Assembly (NCBI GenBank): GCA_947630575.1 | Contig: CANRIB010000006.1 | Span: 1 to 50,031, forward strand | Reading direction: 5' to 3' | From: an uncultured Bacilli bacterium | Lineage (GTDB): Bacteria; Bacillota_I; Bacilli_A; RF39; UBA660 | DNA: 50,031 nucleotides | In this document: in pieces, positions 39,007 through 48,559 of the stretch | Layout: every line of letters starts with the position of its first letter | How positions within the stretch are numbered: the stretch's first letter is position 1 | Position numbers and translations under genes: made by a program | The notes under the pieces: generated by a model | Told to the model about the DNA's origin: nothing | Seen by the model: only the letters and a program-made list of their open reading frames with translations | The model's database searches: none

Positions 39007-39231
39007 ATGAAATGTGATAAATGCGGTTTTGTCCCTAATCCTGGTGATCAAATTTGTATGAACTGTGGAGCTAAATTAAGTTTATTAAATGCTGTATTAC
39101 CAGACGTAGAAGAAGTAAAAATAGAAACTAAAAAAAATAATAAAAAAATAATTATTATATCTGTTATAGGTATAGTTGCTTTAATAATTATAATATTCTT
39201 GATTATTAAATTTCTAGTTTTAAAAGGATAA
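39007..39231 (+). CDS. Zinc-ribbon, single-TM protein
   Basis: 'MKCDKCGFVPNPGDQICMNCGAKLS' (two CxxC) plus one C-terminal TM. Confidence 0.75.
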   Translation: MKCDKCGFVPNPGDQICMNCGAKLSLLNAVLPDVEEVKIETKKNNKKIIIISVIGIVALIIIIFLIIKFLVLKG

Positions 39232-39233
39232 TT

Positions 39234-39488
39234 ATGAAAAATAAGTTATTAGTAATAGTATATGTGCCTTTAATTGAAAAGCAAATAGATATGTATATCC
39301 CTGTAGTAAAAAAAGTTGGCACAATCAAGAATCTAATTATTAAAATAATTGAAGAAGAAAGCGAAGGAACTTTTATAGATGATGGCAGCAAGAATCTTTA
39401 TGATAAACAAACTGGCGAAAAAATAGATAATAACCAATTTGTCAAAGAAAGTATTATTAAAAATGGCTCTAAATTAATTTTGTATTAA
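39234..39488 (+). CDS. YukD/EsaB-like ubiquitin-fold protein
   Basis: 84 aa, directly upstream of essC; 'VGTIKNLIIKIIEEESEG...LYDKQTGEKIDNNQFVKESIIKNGSKLILY'. Confidence 0.7.
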   Translation: MKNKLLVIVYVPLIEKQIDMYIPVVKKVGTIKNLIIKIIEEESEGTFIDDGSKNLYDKQTGEKIDNNQFVKESIIKNGSKLILY

Positions 39489-39500
39489 GGAAGTGAGTAT

Positions 39501-42500
39501 ATGCAATTAACCATAATAAAAAAAGATAAATTAAGCATTTTTAATTTGCCAGATGAAATAAAAGGGAGCCATTGGATAACTGACTTTGAAAATGGTCGTA
39601 AAATTAATTTAATAAATATTGAAGCTACTGAAAAAGGTTGGAATATAATTAGTAATCATGATGCTTTTATAGTAGACAATAATGATATTATGGTTCCTTA
39701 TACCATTTTAACAAATTATAATTTCTATCTTTTAAAAAATAATTATAAAAATGAAAAATATTATTTGTATTGCTCACCAGTATATGATGAAACTTATCGT
39801 GAATTAGGAATAGATAATAAAATAATTGTCGGCAGTGATAATTCCTGTGATATTTGTTATAATTTAAATGGTGTTCCTAAAAAAGCTTTTAATATTATGA
39901 AAATAGGTAATTATTATTTTCTTACAATTACCGATAAAAATACCTCCGTATTTGTTAATCAAAAAAGGATATTAAGCAGCAAAAGAATTGAATATGGGGA
40001 TATAATTTTTATTTTTGGTTTAAAAATAATTTTAATGCGCCATGATGGTCGTGATTATCTTTTAGTTAACAATCCTAATAATATGCTTGCTTTTAATGCT
40101 TCATTTGTTAATATTGTTCCAACTCCAAGCGAATTTATTGAAGATAACACTGAATTAACAATTGATTCTATATATGATGAAGACACCTACTTTTATCGTG
40201 CTCCCCATTTTTACAAAACTCTAGACGATTTTAAATTAAATATTGATGTTCCACCATCTAAAAAAGAAGAAGACAAAACTCCAGCCGCCCTAACAATTGG
40301 ACCTATGCTTACAATGGCCATGACTTCTGTAGTAACTTTAATGTCTACTTTAAGCCAAATATCATCTGGTGAAAGAGATATGAGTTCTTCTATAACTTCA
40401 TTAGTTATGTGTGGTGCTATGCTAGCCAGTTGTTTACTATGGCCTTTATTAACTAAAGCTTATCAAAAATTTAGTGCTAAAATGTATGAGAAAAAAAGGC
40501 AAAAATTATATCGCAAATATATAGATAAAAAAGAAAGAGAAATCCAAGAAAGATTAGAAATTCAAAGAAAATCTTTACTTGAAAATAACTTTACAGTTAC
40601 CGATTGTCAAAATGTAATTCGTGGTCATAATGTCAAATTATGGCAAAGAAGAATAACTGATGATGACTTTTTAACTTTACCAGTTGGAATAGGGAATCTT
40701 CCTATGAAAATAGATATTAAATATCCCGAAGAACATTTCAGCTTAACTGAAGATAATCTATTAGATATAGCTCATTCTTTAGGTAAAAAAGAACGTATTT
40801 TAATGGATGTGCCAATTACTTTCTCATTTTTTGAAAATAAAACTAGTGGTATTGTCGGTGATCCTATAACTACCAAAGATTTTATTGATCGCCTTGTTTT
40901 ACAAATGATGGCTAATTATAGTTATGATGAACTAAAAATAGTTACTTTTACATCTATCGATAATGAAAATGATTGGGATTATATTAAAACAATTCCCCAC
41001 AGTTGGTCTAATGATCATGTATTTAGATATTTTGGCTCTTCTAATGAAGATTATCGAGAAATAATATATAATTTAGAAAAAATATATAATGAACGTCAAA
41101 GCACCGAACGCGATAATAGTAAACCTATGCCATATTATGTAATTATCACCGATGCTATTAAATCAATTGACAATTATGATTTTATTAAAAATATGATGGC
41201 GAGTAATAATAACTATGGTTTTAGTATTATCATGTTAGTAGATAAAGTATCAGCTCTACCAAATGAATGCAAAAGTTTTATCAATGTTTCTAAAGAAGAA
41301 TGTTCAATTTATAGCAGTGTTATCAATCTTGATGCTCAAAAATTTAAAATAGATTATTCTCCAATTGATGAAATATACAATTGTGCTCGTGAATTAGCTA
41401 ATATCCCTATTGATATAAAAAGCGAAGTAGAAGCAAGCTTGCCAGATGTATATCAATTTTTAGAAATGTATCAAGTGGGCAAAATAGAACAATTAAATTC
41501 TCAAGATCGTTGGAAAAAAAGTAATCCTATTCTTAGTTTACAAGCTCCCATTGGTATTGGTAAAAGTGGCGAAATAATAACCTTAGATTTACATGAAAAA
41601 TATCATGGACCCCATGGTTTAGTTGCCGGTACGACAGGATCTGGTAAATCTGAATTTATAATTACTTATATTTTATCTTTAGCAGTCAACTATCATCCCT
41701 ATGAAGTTCAAGTAATATTAATTGATTATAAAGGTGGAAGCCTCGCAGGAGCTTTTTGTAGTGATTCTTATGAACTGCCCCATTTAGCAGGAACTATAAC
41801 AAATCTAGATGGTAATGAATTAAATAGATCTCTAGCATCTATTGAAAGCGAAGTTAAAAGAAGACAACAAGAATTTAACGATGCTAGAAAAATTTCTGGC
41901 GAAAGTACCATAGATATTTATAAGTATCAAAAATTATGGCGAGAAGGGCGTCTAAAAGACAAAGAACCAATAGCCCATTTATTTATAATTAGTGATGAGT
42001 TTGCAGAACTTAAAGAACAACAACCAGAATTTATGGACAAATTAATTTCTGTTGCTCGTGTTGGTAGGTCTTTGGGTGTTCACTTAATTCTTGCTACTCA
42101 AAAACCCGGTGGAGTAGTTGATTCTCAAATTTGGTCCAATACTCGTTTTCGTGTCTGTCTTAAAGTTCAAGACACCAGTGATTCTCAAGAAGTACTAAAA
42201 AAACCTGATGCTGCTTATTTAAAGAAAACTGGACGTTTCTTTTTACAAGTAGGCTTTGATGAAGTTTTTACTTTAGGGCAATCTGCTTGGGCTGGCGGCC
42301 AATATTACCCAAATACAACTTTTAAAAAAGATATAGACACATCAATAAATACTATTAATAATATTGGCTTTATTACTACAACTAAAGATATTGAAGTATC
42401 TGAAACAGTTGAATCGCTAGGAGAAGAATTACCTAACATAGTGAAATATTTAAGCGATATAGCCGTCAAAGATAACATTAAAATAAAAAAACTATGGTTA

Positions 42501-44087
42501 GATAAAATACCAGCTAAAATATATATTGATTCCTTAAAAAGCAAATATAATTTTACTCGCACACCATTTATATTAAATCCCATTATTGGTGAGTATGATG
42601 ACCCTGAAAGTCAAAATCAATTTGCCTTAACAGTACCATTATCCAAATTAGGGAGCGCTATTATCTATGGTATCACAGGTGCTGGTAAAGAAGATTTTTT
42701 AACTAGTTTAATTTATTCTTGTATGACTTCATATAGTCCAGAAGAAGTAAATTTTTATATTTTAGATTTTGGTGCTGAAACCCTTCGTGTCTTTGTTAAA
42801 TCTCCTTATGTCGGTGATATAGTGTATATGGGAGAAGAAGATAAACTTATTAATTTATTTAAGATGATTAATAATGAATTAGAAATTAGAAAACAAAAAT
42901 TTGCTGAATATGGTGGTACATATGAAAGCTATATCACAAATACCAAAGAGTATATACCTAATATAGTAGTAATGATTAATAACTATGAAGCATTCTTAGA
43001 AAATTATGAAGATATTTCTGAAGAACTTAATGGTCTTTTAAGAGAAGCTTTTAAATATGGTATTTACTTTATTATTACCGCGAGTAGTGAAAATAATATT
43101 CGCACTAAAACTCGTCAAAATATTTCTTTAATCTATGTCTTAGCTCAAAATAATGAATCTGATTATTCTAGCATCTTAGGTAATATTCGTGGAAAAGTAC
43201 CTGCTAAATATAAAGGCCGTGGTTTATTTAAAAAAGATAATATTTATGAATTTCAAACTGCTTCTGTAAAAGAAGAAAATGTTTATGAATATTTAAGTAA
43301 TTATTGCAAATTAACTCAAGAAAAAATTACATATCGTGCTAAAAGAATACCTGTTCTACCAGAAATTGTAAATTATGACGCTATAATAAGTGACGTTACT
43401 AATACTCCAAACATGGTCATAGGTATCAATAAAAATAAATTAGAAGTAGAAAAATATAACTTTAAGAAAAATGCCATTAATTTAATATGTTCTTATGAAT
43501 TAGAAAGTATGATTACTTTTATAAATGCTTTAATAAATGAAGTAAATTATACCAAAGAATATGAAACATTATTTATAAATACAAGTGAAATAACTATTGA
43601 TAACCATAATTTAAAAGGTAAATTATACACTACTAATTTTGATGATGTTATTAATAGTATGGCAAATTATATCAATCAAGTTTATGATTTATATGAAAAA
43701 AATAATTATAATCTTAATTTAGTAATTAACCAAAAGAAATTTATGATATTTATCTTTGGATTATTTGACTTTATGAATAAGCTAAACGATGAAACCAAGA
43801 ATAAATTAAGTGACATGATTAAAAAAGATAATCAAATAGGTCTTATCTCCTTTGTTCTCGTGGACAATCCAGATGTTATTAAAAATTATGCTTATGATGA
43901 TTGGTTCAAAAATGGTTGTGATACTTCTCGTGGTATCTATATAGGAAGTGGCATTGCGGATCAAAACTTATTTAAAATATCTAAATTTGATCGAGAAGAT
44001 CGTGAAGATATATCTAATGAATATGGTTATTTAATTCAAACATCTAAAATATATCGCATAAAATTATTAGAAAGTTTTGAAGAATAA
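39501..44087 (+). CDS. essC: Type VII secretion FtsK/SpoIIIE ATPase EssC
   Basis: N-term FHA-like region, two TMs, D1 'GPHGLVAGTTGSGKSEFIITYILSLAVNYHPYEVQVILIDYKGGS', 'HLILATQKPGGVVDSQIWSNTRFRVCLKV', D2 'YGITGAGKEDFL', degenerate D3. Confidence 0.95.
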   Translation: MQLTIIKKDKLSIFNLPDEIKGSHWITDFENGRKINLINIEATEKGWNIISNHDAFIVDNNDIMVPYTILTNYNFYLLKNNYKNEKYYLYCSPVYDETYRELGIDNKIIVGSDNSCDICYNLNGVPKKAFNIMKIGNYYFLTITDKNTSVFVNQKRILSSKRIEYGDIIFIFGLKIILMRHDGRDYLLVNNPNNMLAFNASFVNIVPTPSEFIEDNTELTIDSIYDEDTYFYRAPHFYKTLDDFKLNIDVPPSKKEEDKTPAALTIGPMLTMAMTSVVTLMSTLSQISSGERDMSSSITSLVMCGAMLASCLLWPLLTKAYQKFSAKMYEKKRQKLYRKYIDKKEREIQERLEIQRKSLLENNFTVTDCQNVIRGHNVKLWQRRITDDDFLTLPVGIGNLPMKIDIKYPEEHFSLTEDNLLDIAHSLGKKERILMDVPITFSFFENKTSGIVGDPITTKDFIDRLVLQMMANYSYDELKIVTFTSIDNENDWDYIKTIPHSWSNDHVFRYFGSSNEDYREIIYNLEKIYNERQSTERDNSKPMPYYVIITDAIKSIDNYDFIKNMMASNNNYGFSIIMLVDKVSALPNECKSFINVSKEECSIYSSVINLDAQKFKIDYSPIDEIYNCARELANIPIDIKSEVEASLPDVYQFLEMYQVGKIEQLNSQDRWKKSNPILSLQAPIGIGKSGEIITLDLHEKYHGPHGLVAGTTGSGKSEFIITYILSLAVNYHPYEVQVILIDYKGGSLAGAFCSDSYELPHLAGTITNLDGNELNRSLASIESEVKRRQQEFNDARKISGESTIDIYKYQKLWREGRLKDKEPIAHLFIISDEFAELKEQQPEFMDKLISVARVGRSLGVHLILATQKPGGVVDSQIWSNTRFRVCLKVQDTSDSQEVLKKPDAAYLKKTGRFFLQVGFDEVFTLGQSAWAGGQYYPNTTFKKDIDTSINTINNIGFITTTKDIEVSETVESLGEELPNIVKYLSDIAVKDNIKIKKLWLDKIPAKIYIDSLKSKYNFTRTPFILNPIIGEYDDPESQNQFALTVPLSKLGSAIIYGITGAGKEDFLTSLIYSCMTSYSPEEVNFYILDFGAETLRVFVKSPYVGDIVYMGEEDKLINLFKMINNELEIRKQKFAEYGGTYESYITNTKEYIPNIVVMINNYEAFLENYEDISEELNGLLREAFKYGIYFIITASSENNIRTKTRQNISLIYVLAQNNESDYSSILGNIRGKVPAKYKGRGLFKKDNIYEFQTASVKEENVYEYLSNYCKLTQEKITYRAKRIPVLPEIVNYDAIISDVTNTPNMVIGINKNKLEVEKYNFKKNAINLICSYELESMITFINALINEVNYTKEYETLFINTSEITIDNHNLKGKLYTTNFDDVINSMANYINQVYDLYEKNNYNLNLVINQKKFMIFIFGLFDFMNKLNDETKNKLSDMIKKDNQIGLISFVLVDNPDVIKNYAYDDWFKNGCDTSRGIYIGSGIADQNLFKISKFDREDREDISNEYGYLIQTSKIYRIKLLESFEE

Positions 44088-44139
44088 ATTTCTTAAATTC
44101 AACATTTTTCTAAGATATTGTAAAGAAACGTAAATAAAA

Positions 44140-44168
44140 TTGACTAATAAAATAAAGTATGCTATATT
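44140..44168 (+). promoter_or_regulatory. SigA-type promoter for the double-WXG gene
   Basis: TTGACT (44140-44145), 17 nt, TATATT (44163-44168); then AAAGGAGGT SD at 44209-44217. Confidence 0.7.
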
Positions 44169-44222
44169 TATAATATAAAGCATGGTAACATGATATAAGA
44201 TTAAATTTAAAGGAGGTATATT

Positions 44223-44882
44223 ATGTCTGTATTTGCTTATAATCCAGAAGCTGCTAAAAGTTGGGCTAATGGAATTGTTAATTATTTAAATGGAGGAAGT
44301 GAAAGCATAAGTGCTTGTTCTAAAAAGCTTAGTGAACAAATAGAAATATTAGTTCAACCTAATGTTTGGACAGGATCTGCTGCTGCTCAAAATTATCAAA
44401 ATTTTATGGATACTCATAGAGCTTTTATTAAATTTATTAATAGTTTTGGTGATGCTTTTAGAGATTCAATGACCAAAGTTAATAAAGCTGTCGCAGAACT
44501 AGAAATGGCTAATTTAGGTGCTGATACTAATATTGAATCAACATTTGGAACTTTATCATATGATCAAATCGCTGCTTTATCTGAACAAAATATTAATAAA
44601 GCAGAAGTTACTTATGATTATGATAAAATTAGTGAAGTTAGTAGTTCTTTAAAAAGTATTGTGGCTATGGTTGACAGTATTAAAACTAATTTAACAAATA
44701 AAATCAATGAATTAAATAATGGTTCTGGAATGTGGGATGGCACTTCAGCTGAACAAGCTAAAGAAACTTTAAGCTCTATCATAAGTTCAAATATGCAAAA
44801 AATTAACGAACTATTAACTATAGATGTTAAAGAAATATCTGATGCCGCTGCTAGAGCTTCACAAGTAGATAGGGGAGCATAA
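44223..44882 (+). CDS. Fused double-WXG100-like T7SS protein
   Basis: Two helical-hairpin halves: 'PNVWTGSAAAQNYQNFMDTHR' and 'SGMWDGTSAEQAKETLSSIIS'. Confidence 0.8.
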   Translation: MSVFAYNPEAAKSWANGIVNYLNGGSESISACSKKLSEQIEILVQPNVWTGSAAAQNYQNFMDTHRAFIKFINSFGDAFRDSMTKVNKAVAELEMANLGADTNIESTFGTLSYDQIAALSEQNINKAEVTYDYDKISEVSSSLKSIVAMVDSIKTNLTNKINELNNGSGMWDGTSAEQAKETLSSIISSNMQKINELLTIDVKEISDAAARASQVDRGA

Positions 44883-44938
44883 AAAATCACAATTGTGATT
44901 TTTTATAGATAAGAACTAAATGTTATATTTAGTTTTTA
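44881..44938 (+). terminator. Tandem terminator-like hairpins
   Basis: Perfect palindrome AAAAAATCACAATTGTGATTTTTT (44881-44904) and AACTAAAT-GTTAT-ATTTAGTT-TTTATC (44914-44938). Confidence 0.75.
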
Positions 44939-44958
44939 TCTATGAAAGGAAGATTTAA

Positions 44959-45258
44959 ATGGATATAAGAATAAATACTGATAACATGAAAAATCATATT
45001 AAAGATATAGATTCATATATGAATGATTATCAAATAATTTTATCTAAAATAAAGGGTATTATTGATTCTGGACTTAAAAATGCTATAAAAACAGAGCAAT
45101 TATATCAAAATTTTAATGAAGAAATTCAAGGATTAAGAAGAAGTTTAGAAAGTTTACCAGTTCAAATGCAAACTTGGAAAAAATTTATTGATGGCTACAT
45201 AGAAGCTAGTGAATCATTAGATATTAATTATAATAAACAAAAAATAATCTTAAGATAG
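44959..45258 (+). CDS. Small helical protein of the T7SS-like locus
   Basis: 99 aa, RBS GAAAGGAAG, same-strand cluster with WXG-like ORFs. Confidence 0.65.
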   Translation: MDIRINTDNMKNHIKDIDSYMNDYQIILSKIKGIIDSGLKNAIKTEQLYQNFNEEIQGLRRSLESLPVQMQTWKKFIDGYIEASESLDINYNKQKIILR

Positions 45259-45268
45259 GAGTAAAATT

Positions 45269-45577
45269 ATGAATTATGAAATTAATATAAATCTACCACT
45301 AGTTGAAGAAGCCAACAACTCATTAAAAGAAGAGTTTACAAATATGCTTACAACCTTAGATAATATTTTACAAGCCTACAATAATCTTCTTAACGATAGT
45401 GAATGGGAAACTGAAACCAAAGAATATTTTCGCCCCATAATTAAAAATTTTAAAGAAAATATCAACATTATAAATACTAAATTTAATGATATAAATACAT
45501 ATTTAACTAATGTAGTAGATAATTATAATCGTCATGAAAAAAATGTTGCAGAAGATATAAAAAACTTAGGAGGTTAA
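45269..45577 (+). CDS. Small WXG-like helical protein
   Basis: 102 aa; central 'LLNDSEWETETKEYFRPII' turn between two predicted helices. Confidence 0.65.
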   Translation: MNYEININLPLVEEANNSLKEEFTNMLTTLDNILQAYNNLLNDSEWETETKEYFRPIIKNFKENINIINTKFNDINTYLTNVVDNYNRHEKNVAEDIKNLGG

Positions 45578-45578
45578 T

Positions 45579-45971
45579 ATGGCATATAAATATAGTGAAG
45601 TATATAATCCCACTGAATTAAAGAATTTAGCAAATACTCTAATAAGTGAGTTAAATGGTGATTATAATCTTAAAAATTTAAAAGATATTGAAGGAATAAA
45701 AACAAAATCCATAGAAAACAATATTAAAGAAGCTTTAGATAAAATGCAAGTAGGAAAAAATTCTACATTAAGTGGTGATGTAAAGCATTTAAAATTAATG
45801 CTTGAAAATTTAAAATCAGCTTGTACAAGTATTATATCTTATCAATCAAAAGTAAAAGAATTAAAAAAATATCAAGATAACAATAAAGATGGAAAATATG
45901 ATGTAACAATTAAAAATTTAAAAAAATCTATAAATACTTCAGAAACATTAATAGACAATTATTTAAAGTAA
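45579..45971 (+). CDS. Small helical protein of the T7SS-like locus
   Basis: 130 aa; RBS TTAGGAGG; adjacent to the previous ORF. Confidence 0.65.
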   Translation: MAYKYSEVYNPTELKNLANTLISELNGDYNLKNLKDIEGIKTKSIENNIKEALDKMQVGKNSTLSGDVKHLKLMLENLKSACTSIISYQSKVKELKKYQDNNKDGKYDVTIKNLKKSINTSETLIDNYLK

Positions 45972-45990
45972 TAAGAAATGAGGCATAAAA

Positions 45991-47937
45991 ATGTTTGGAA
46001 AAATCTTATATATAAGTGACAATATTTGTTACATAGAAAATAAAGGCTCAAATGAAATTGGTGGAGATTTATTAAATCTTCATTTAATATTTGAACATGA
46101 AGATCAAAAATTATTAGGAGAAATAGTCGAAATAAGAGATGACCGTATTGAAGTTAGATTTCTAGGTGAATTTATAAATGGCCGTTATAACAATGGTGTC
46201 TTAAGAAAAGCAAGTTTAAATAGTACAATTCGTGTTATTAATACAGAAGAATTATTAGAACTTGTAGGAAAAGAATCTAATAAAAGTTTTGTCTTAGGAA
46301 AAAGTGCCACATATAAAGATTTTAATGTTTGTCCAGATATTAATGATTTATTTGCCAATCATATGTGTATATTTGGTAACTCTGGTTCAGGTAAATCTTG
46401 TGGAGTATCAAGAGTAGTTCAAAATATTTTAAGTAATAAAAATTTTCTCGCATATAATGCTAATTTAATTTTCTTTGACTCTTTTGGTGAATACAAAAAT
46501 GCTTTTAAAAATATAAACGCTATTAACCCATATTACAATTATAAATTTGTTACTTCTCGTATTCGTGATGAAGGCGACGTTCAAATAAATTTACCATTAA
46601 ATCTTTTAAAAGTAGATGATATAGGAATTCTTCTTCAAGCTGATAAACACTCTCAATTAACTATTATAGAAAGAGCTTTAAAATATGCTAAAATATTTGC
46701 CACTGATACCCCAGAAGCTAATCAATACAAAAATCATATTATCGCCAATGCTCTAATAACTATTTTATATAGCCAAAGTACTACTAGACAAAAAAAAGAT
46801 GATATCTTTACTATCATCGATACATGTCATACCAAAGAATTTAATTTTGATTCTGTTATTCCTGGTCTTGGTTATACTCGAAGTTTTAGTGAATGTTTTG
46901 CCATTGATTCTCATGGCCATTTTGGTGAAGAAGTATTAATTACTGAATATATTTTAAAATTCATAGATGAAAATTTAAATGAGATTGAAGAACCTGCTGA
47001 TGCTATCTTTACATTAGGTGGTTTAGCTAAAGCTCTAGATTTCACTTTAATAAGTGAAGGCTTTAATCAAAATAAAAATATGCATGATGATGCTCAATTA
47101 TTAAAGGTAAGATTAAATACTATTTTACATAGCAATATGAAAGAATTTTTTACTGGTACTGAATATGTTACACCTGCCAAATTTATAACTAGATTAGTTA
47201 GTAATAATAACAAAAAATCTCAAATAATTAATATTAATCTTGAAGGATTAGACGATAGTTATGCTAAAGCTTTAGTTAAAATATATTCTCGTATTATTTT
47301 TGACTTTGCTAAAGAAAACGCCAATCGTGCCACAGTTCCTTTTCATTTATTTTTAGAAGAAGCTCATAGATATGTTCAACATGATAATGATGTCTTCTTA
47401 CTTGGATATAACATCTTTGATCGTATTGCTAAAGAAGGTCGTAAATATGGTGTTATTTTAGATATTATTAGTCAAAGACCAGTTGAAATAAGTGATACTG
47501 TTATTGCCCAATGTTCTAACTTTTTAATATTTAAAATGACTCACCCAAAAGATATTAAATATATTGAAGAAATGTTACCAAATATTAGTGCTGATGTTAT
47601 AGAAAAAATGAAAATATTACAACCAGGAACTTGTGTAGCCTTTGGAACAGCTTTTAAAATACCAATGATTTGTAAATTAGAAATGCCAAATCCTCGTCCA
47701 TATTCTGCAAGCTGTGATGTATCATCATATTGGGATTCTAAAAATGATATTAATAAAGACATAAACGATAATGAAACAGGGGAACAAACAAGTCCAACCA
47801 TAAATCAAAATGTAACAATTAGACCTGATGTCATTAATAGTGAAATTAAAAATCAAATTAATATTCCTAATGAAAATCCAAATCCCGAAACTCAAAACAG
47901 ATTTATTAATCCTGAAAACATAAACCCCGTTTCTTAA
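45991..47937 (+). CDS. HerA/DUF87-type ATPase with N-terminal HAS-barrel-like region
   Basis: 'MCIFGNSGSGKSCGVSRVVQNIL', 'VPFHLFLEEAHRYVQ', 'AKEGRKYGVILDIISQRPVEISDTVIAQCSNFLIFKMTHPKD'. Confidence 0.88.
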   Translation: MFGKILYISDNICYIENKGSNEIGGDLLNLHLIFEHEDQKLLGEIVEIRDDRIEVRFLGEFINGRYNNGVLRKASLNSTIRVINTEELLELVGKESNKSFVLGKSATYKDFNVCPDINDLFANHMCIFGNSGSGKSCGVSRVVQNILSNKNFLAYNANLIFFDSFGEYKNAFKNINAINPYYNYKFVTSRIRDEGDVQINLPLNLLKVDDIGILLQADKHSQLTIIERALKYAKIFATDTPEANQYKNHIIANALITILYSQSTTRQKKDDIFTIIDTCHTKEFNFDSVIPGLGYTRSFSECFAIDSHGHFGEEVLITEYILKFIDENLNEIEEPADAIFTLGGLAKALDFTLISEGFNQNKNMHDDAQLLKVRLNTILHSNMKEFFTGTEYVTPAKFITRLVSNNNKKSQIININLEGLDDSYAKALVKIYSRIIFDFAKENANRATVPFHLFLEEAHRYVQHDNDVFLLGYNIFDRIAKEGRKYGVILDIISQRPVEISDTVIAQCSNFLIFKMTHPKDIKYIEEMLPNISADVIEKMKILQPGTCVAFGTAFKIPMICKLEMPNPRPYSASCDVSSYWDSKNDINKDINDNETGEQTSPTINQNVTIRPDVINSEIKNQINIPNENPNPETQNRFINPENINPVS

Positions 47938-47955
47938 ACAAACGAGGTTTTATTT
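47923..47955. terminator. Terminator between convergent herA-like and XRE genes
   Basis: AACCCCGTTT-CTTAAACA-AACGAGGTTTTATTTT. Confidence 0.65.
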
Positions 47956-48405
47956 TAAATATTTAGGATTATCAATTCTACCAAGTAAATAATCGGCACT
48001 TATTTTATATTTACAACATATATCATAAAGATAAATAGTATTTATTAAAATTCTTCCTCTTTCATAATCTGATAAAACTGATTGAGTAGTATTTAAAATA
48101 TTTTTTAAATCATTTTGAGTTAATTTTTTTTCTTTTCTTAATTCTCTTAATCTGTTACCTACAATCTTATAATCAATATCTTTCTTAATATTATCATAAC
48201 TTTTTTCATCACTAAAATTAAATATATAATCTAAAGAAACATTAAAATAATTGCATATATTAATTAAATGTTTTAACGGCATAATTGTTTTTTCTCTTTC
48301 AAATTCACTATAAGCAGCATTAGAAATTCCAATAACTTTAACTAATTCAGTCTGCTTAATACCATCATAAGTTCTTATATCTTTAAGTCTATCCTTATAA
48401 ATCAT
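47950..48405 (-). CDS. Tandem-HTH XRE regulator
   Basis: Two HTH_3 units: 'LKDIRTYDGIKQTELVKVIGISNAAYSEFEREKTIMPLKHLINICNYFNVSLDYIF' and 'LRELRKEKKLTQNDLKNILNTTQSVLSDYERGRILINTIYLYDICCKYKISADYLLGR'. Confidence 0.88.
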   Translation of the reverse strand: MIYKDRLKDIRTYDGIKQTELVKVIGISNAAYSEFEREKTIMPLKHLINICNYFNVSLDYIFNFSDEKSYDNIKKDIDYKIVGNRLRELRKEKKLTQNDLKNILNTTQSVLSDYERGRILINTIYLYDICCKYKISADYLLGRIDNPKYLK

Positions 48406-48462
48406 TTATAACCACCATAATTATTTTCTCATTAAAAAGTGGCAAAGAAAAAATAATCAAGT

Positions 48463-48507
48463 AATATCGATATTTTTCTTGACTTTTAGTATATCAGATA
48501 TTATAAT
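48463..48507 (+). promoter_or_regulatory. Promoter overlapped by two operator-like dyads
   Basis: AATATCGATATT (48463-48474); TTGACT (48479-48484), 17 nt, TATAAT (48502-48507); spacer contains ATATC-A-GATAT (48491-48501). Confidence 0.7.
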
Positions 48508-48559
48508 TTTAATATAAGTTAGAAAAATCTAATAATATTGAAAGTTAGGGCGAATAAAA

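Noticed and set aside
45991-47937. HerA-NurA or HerA-SIR2 type anti-phage defence operon
   Set aside because: No NurA, SIR2 or other nuclease gene adjacent; neighbours are WXG-like/helical ORFs and an XRE regulator.
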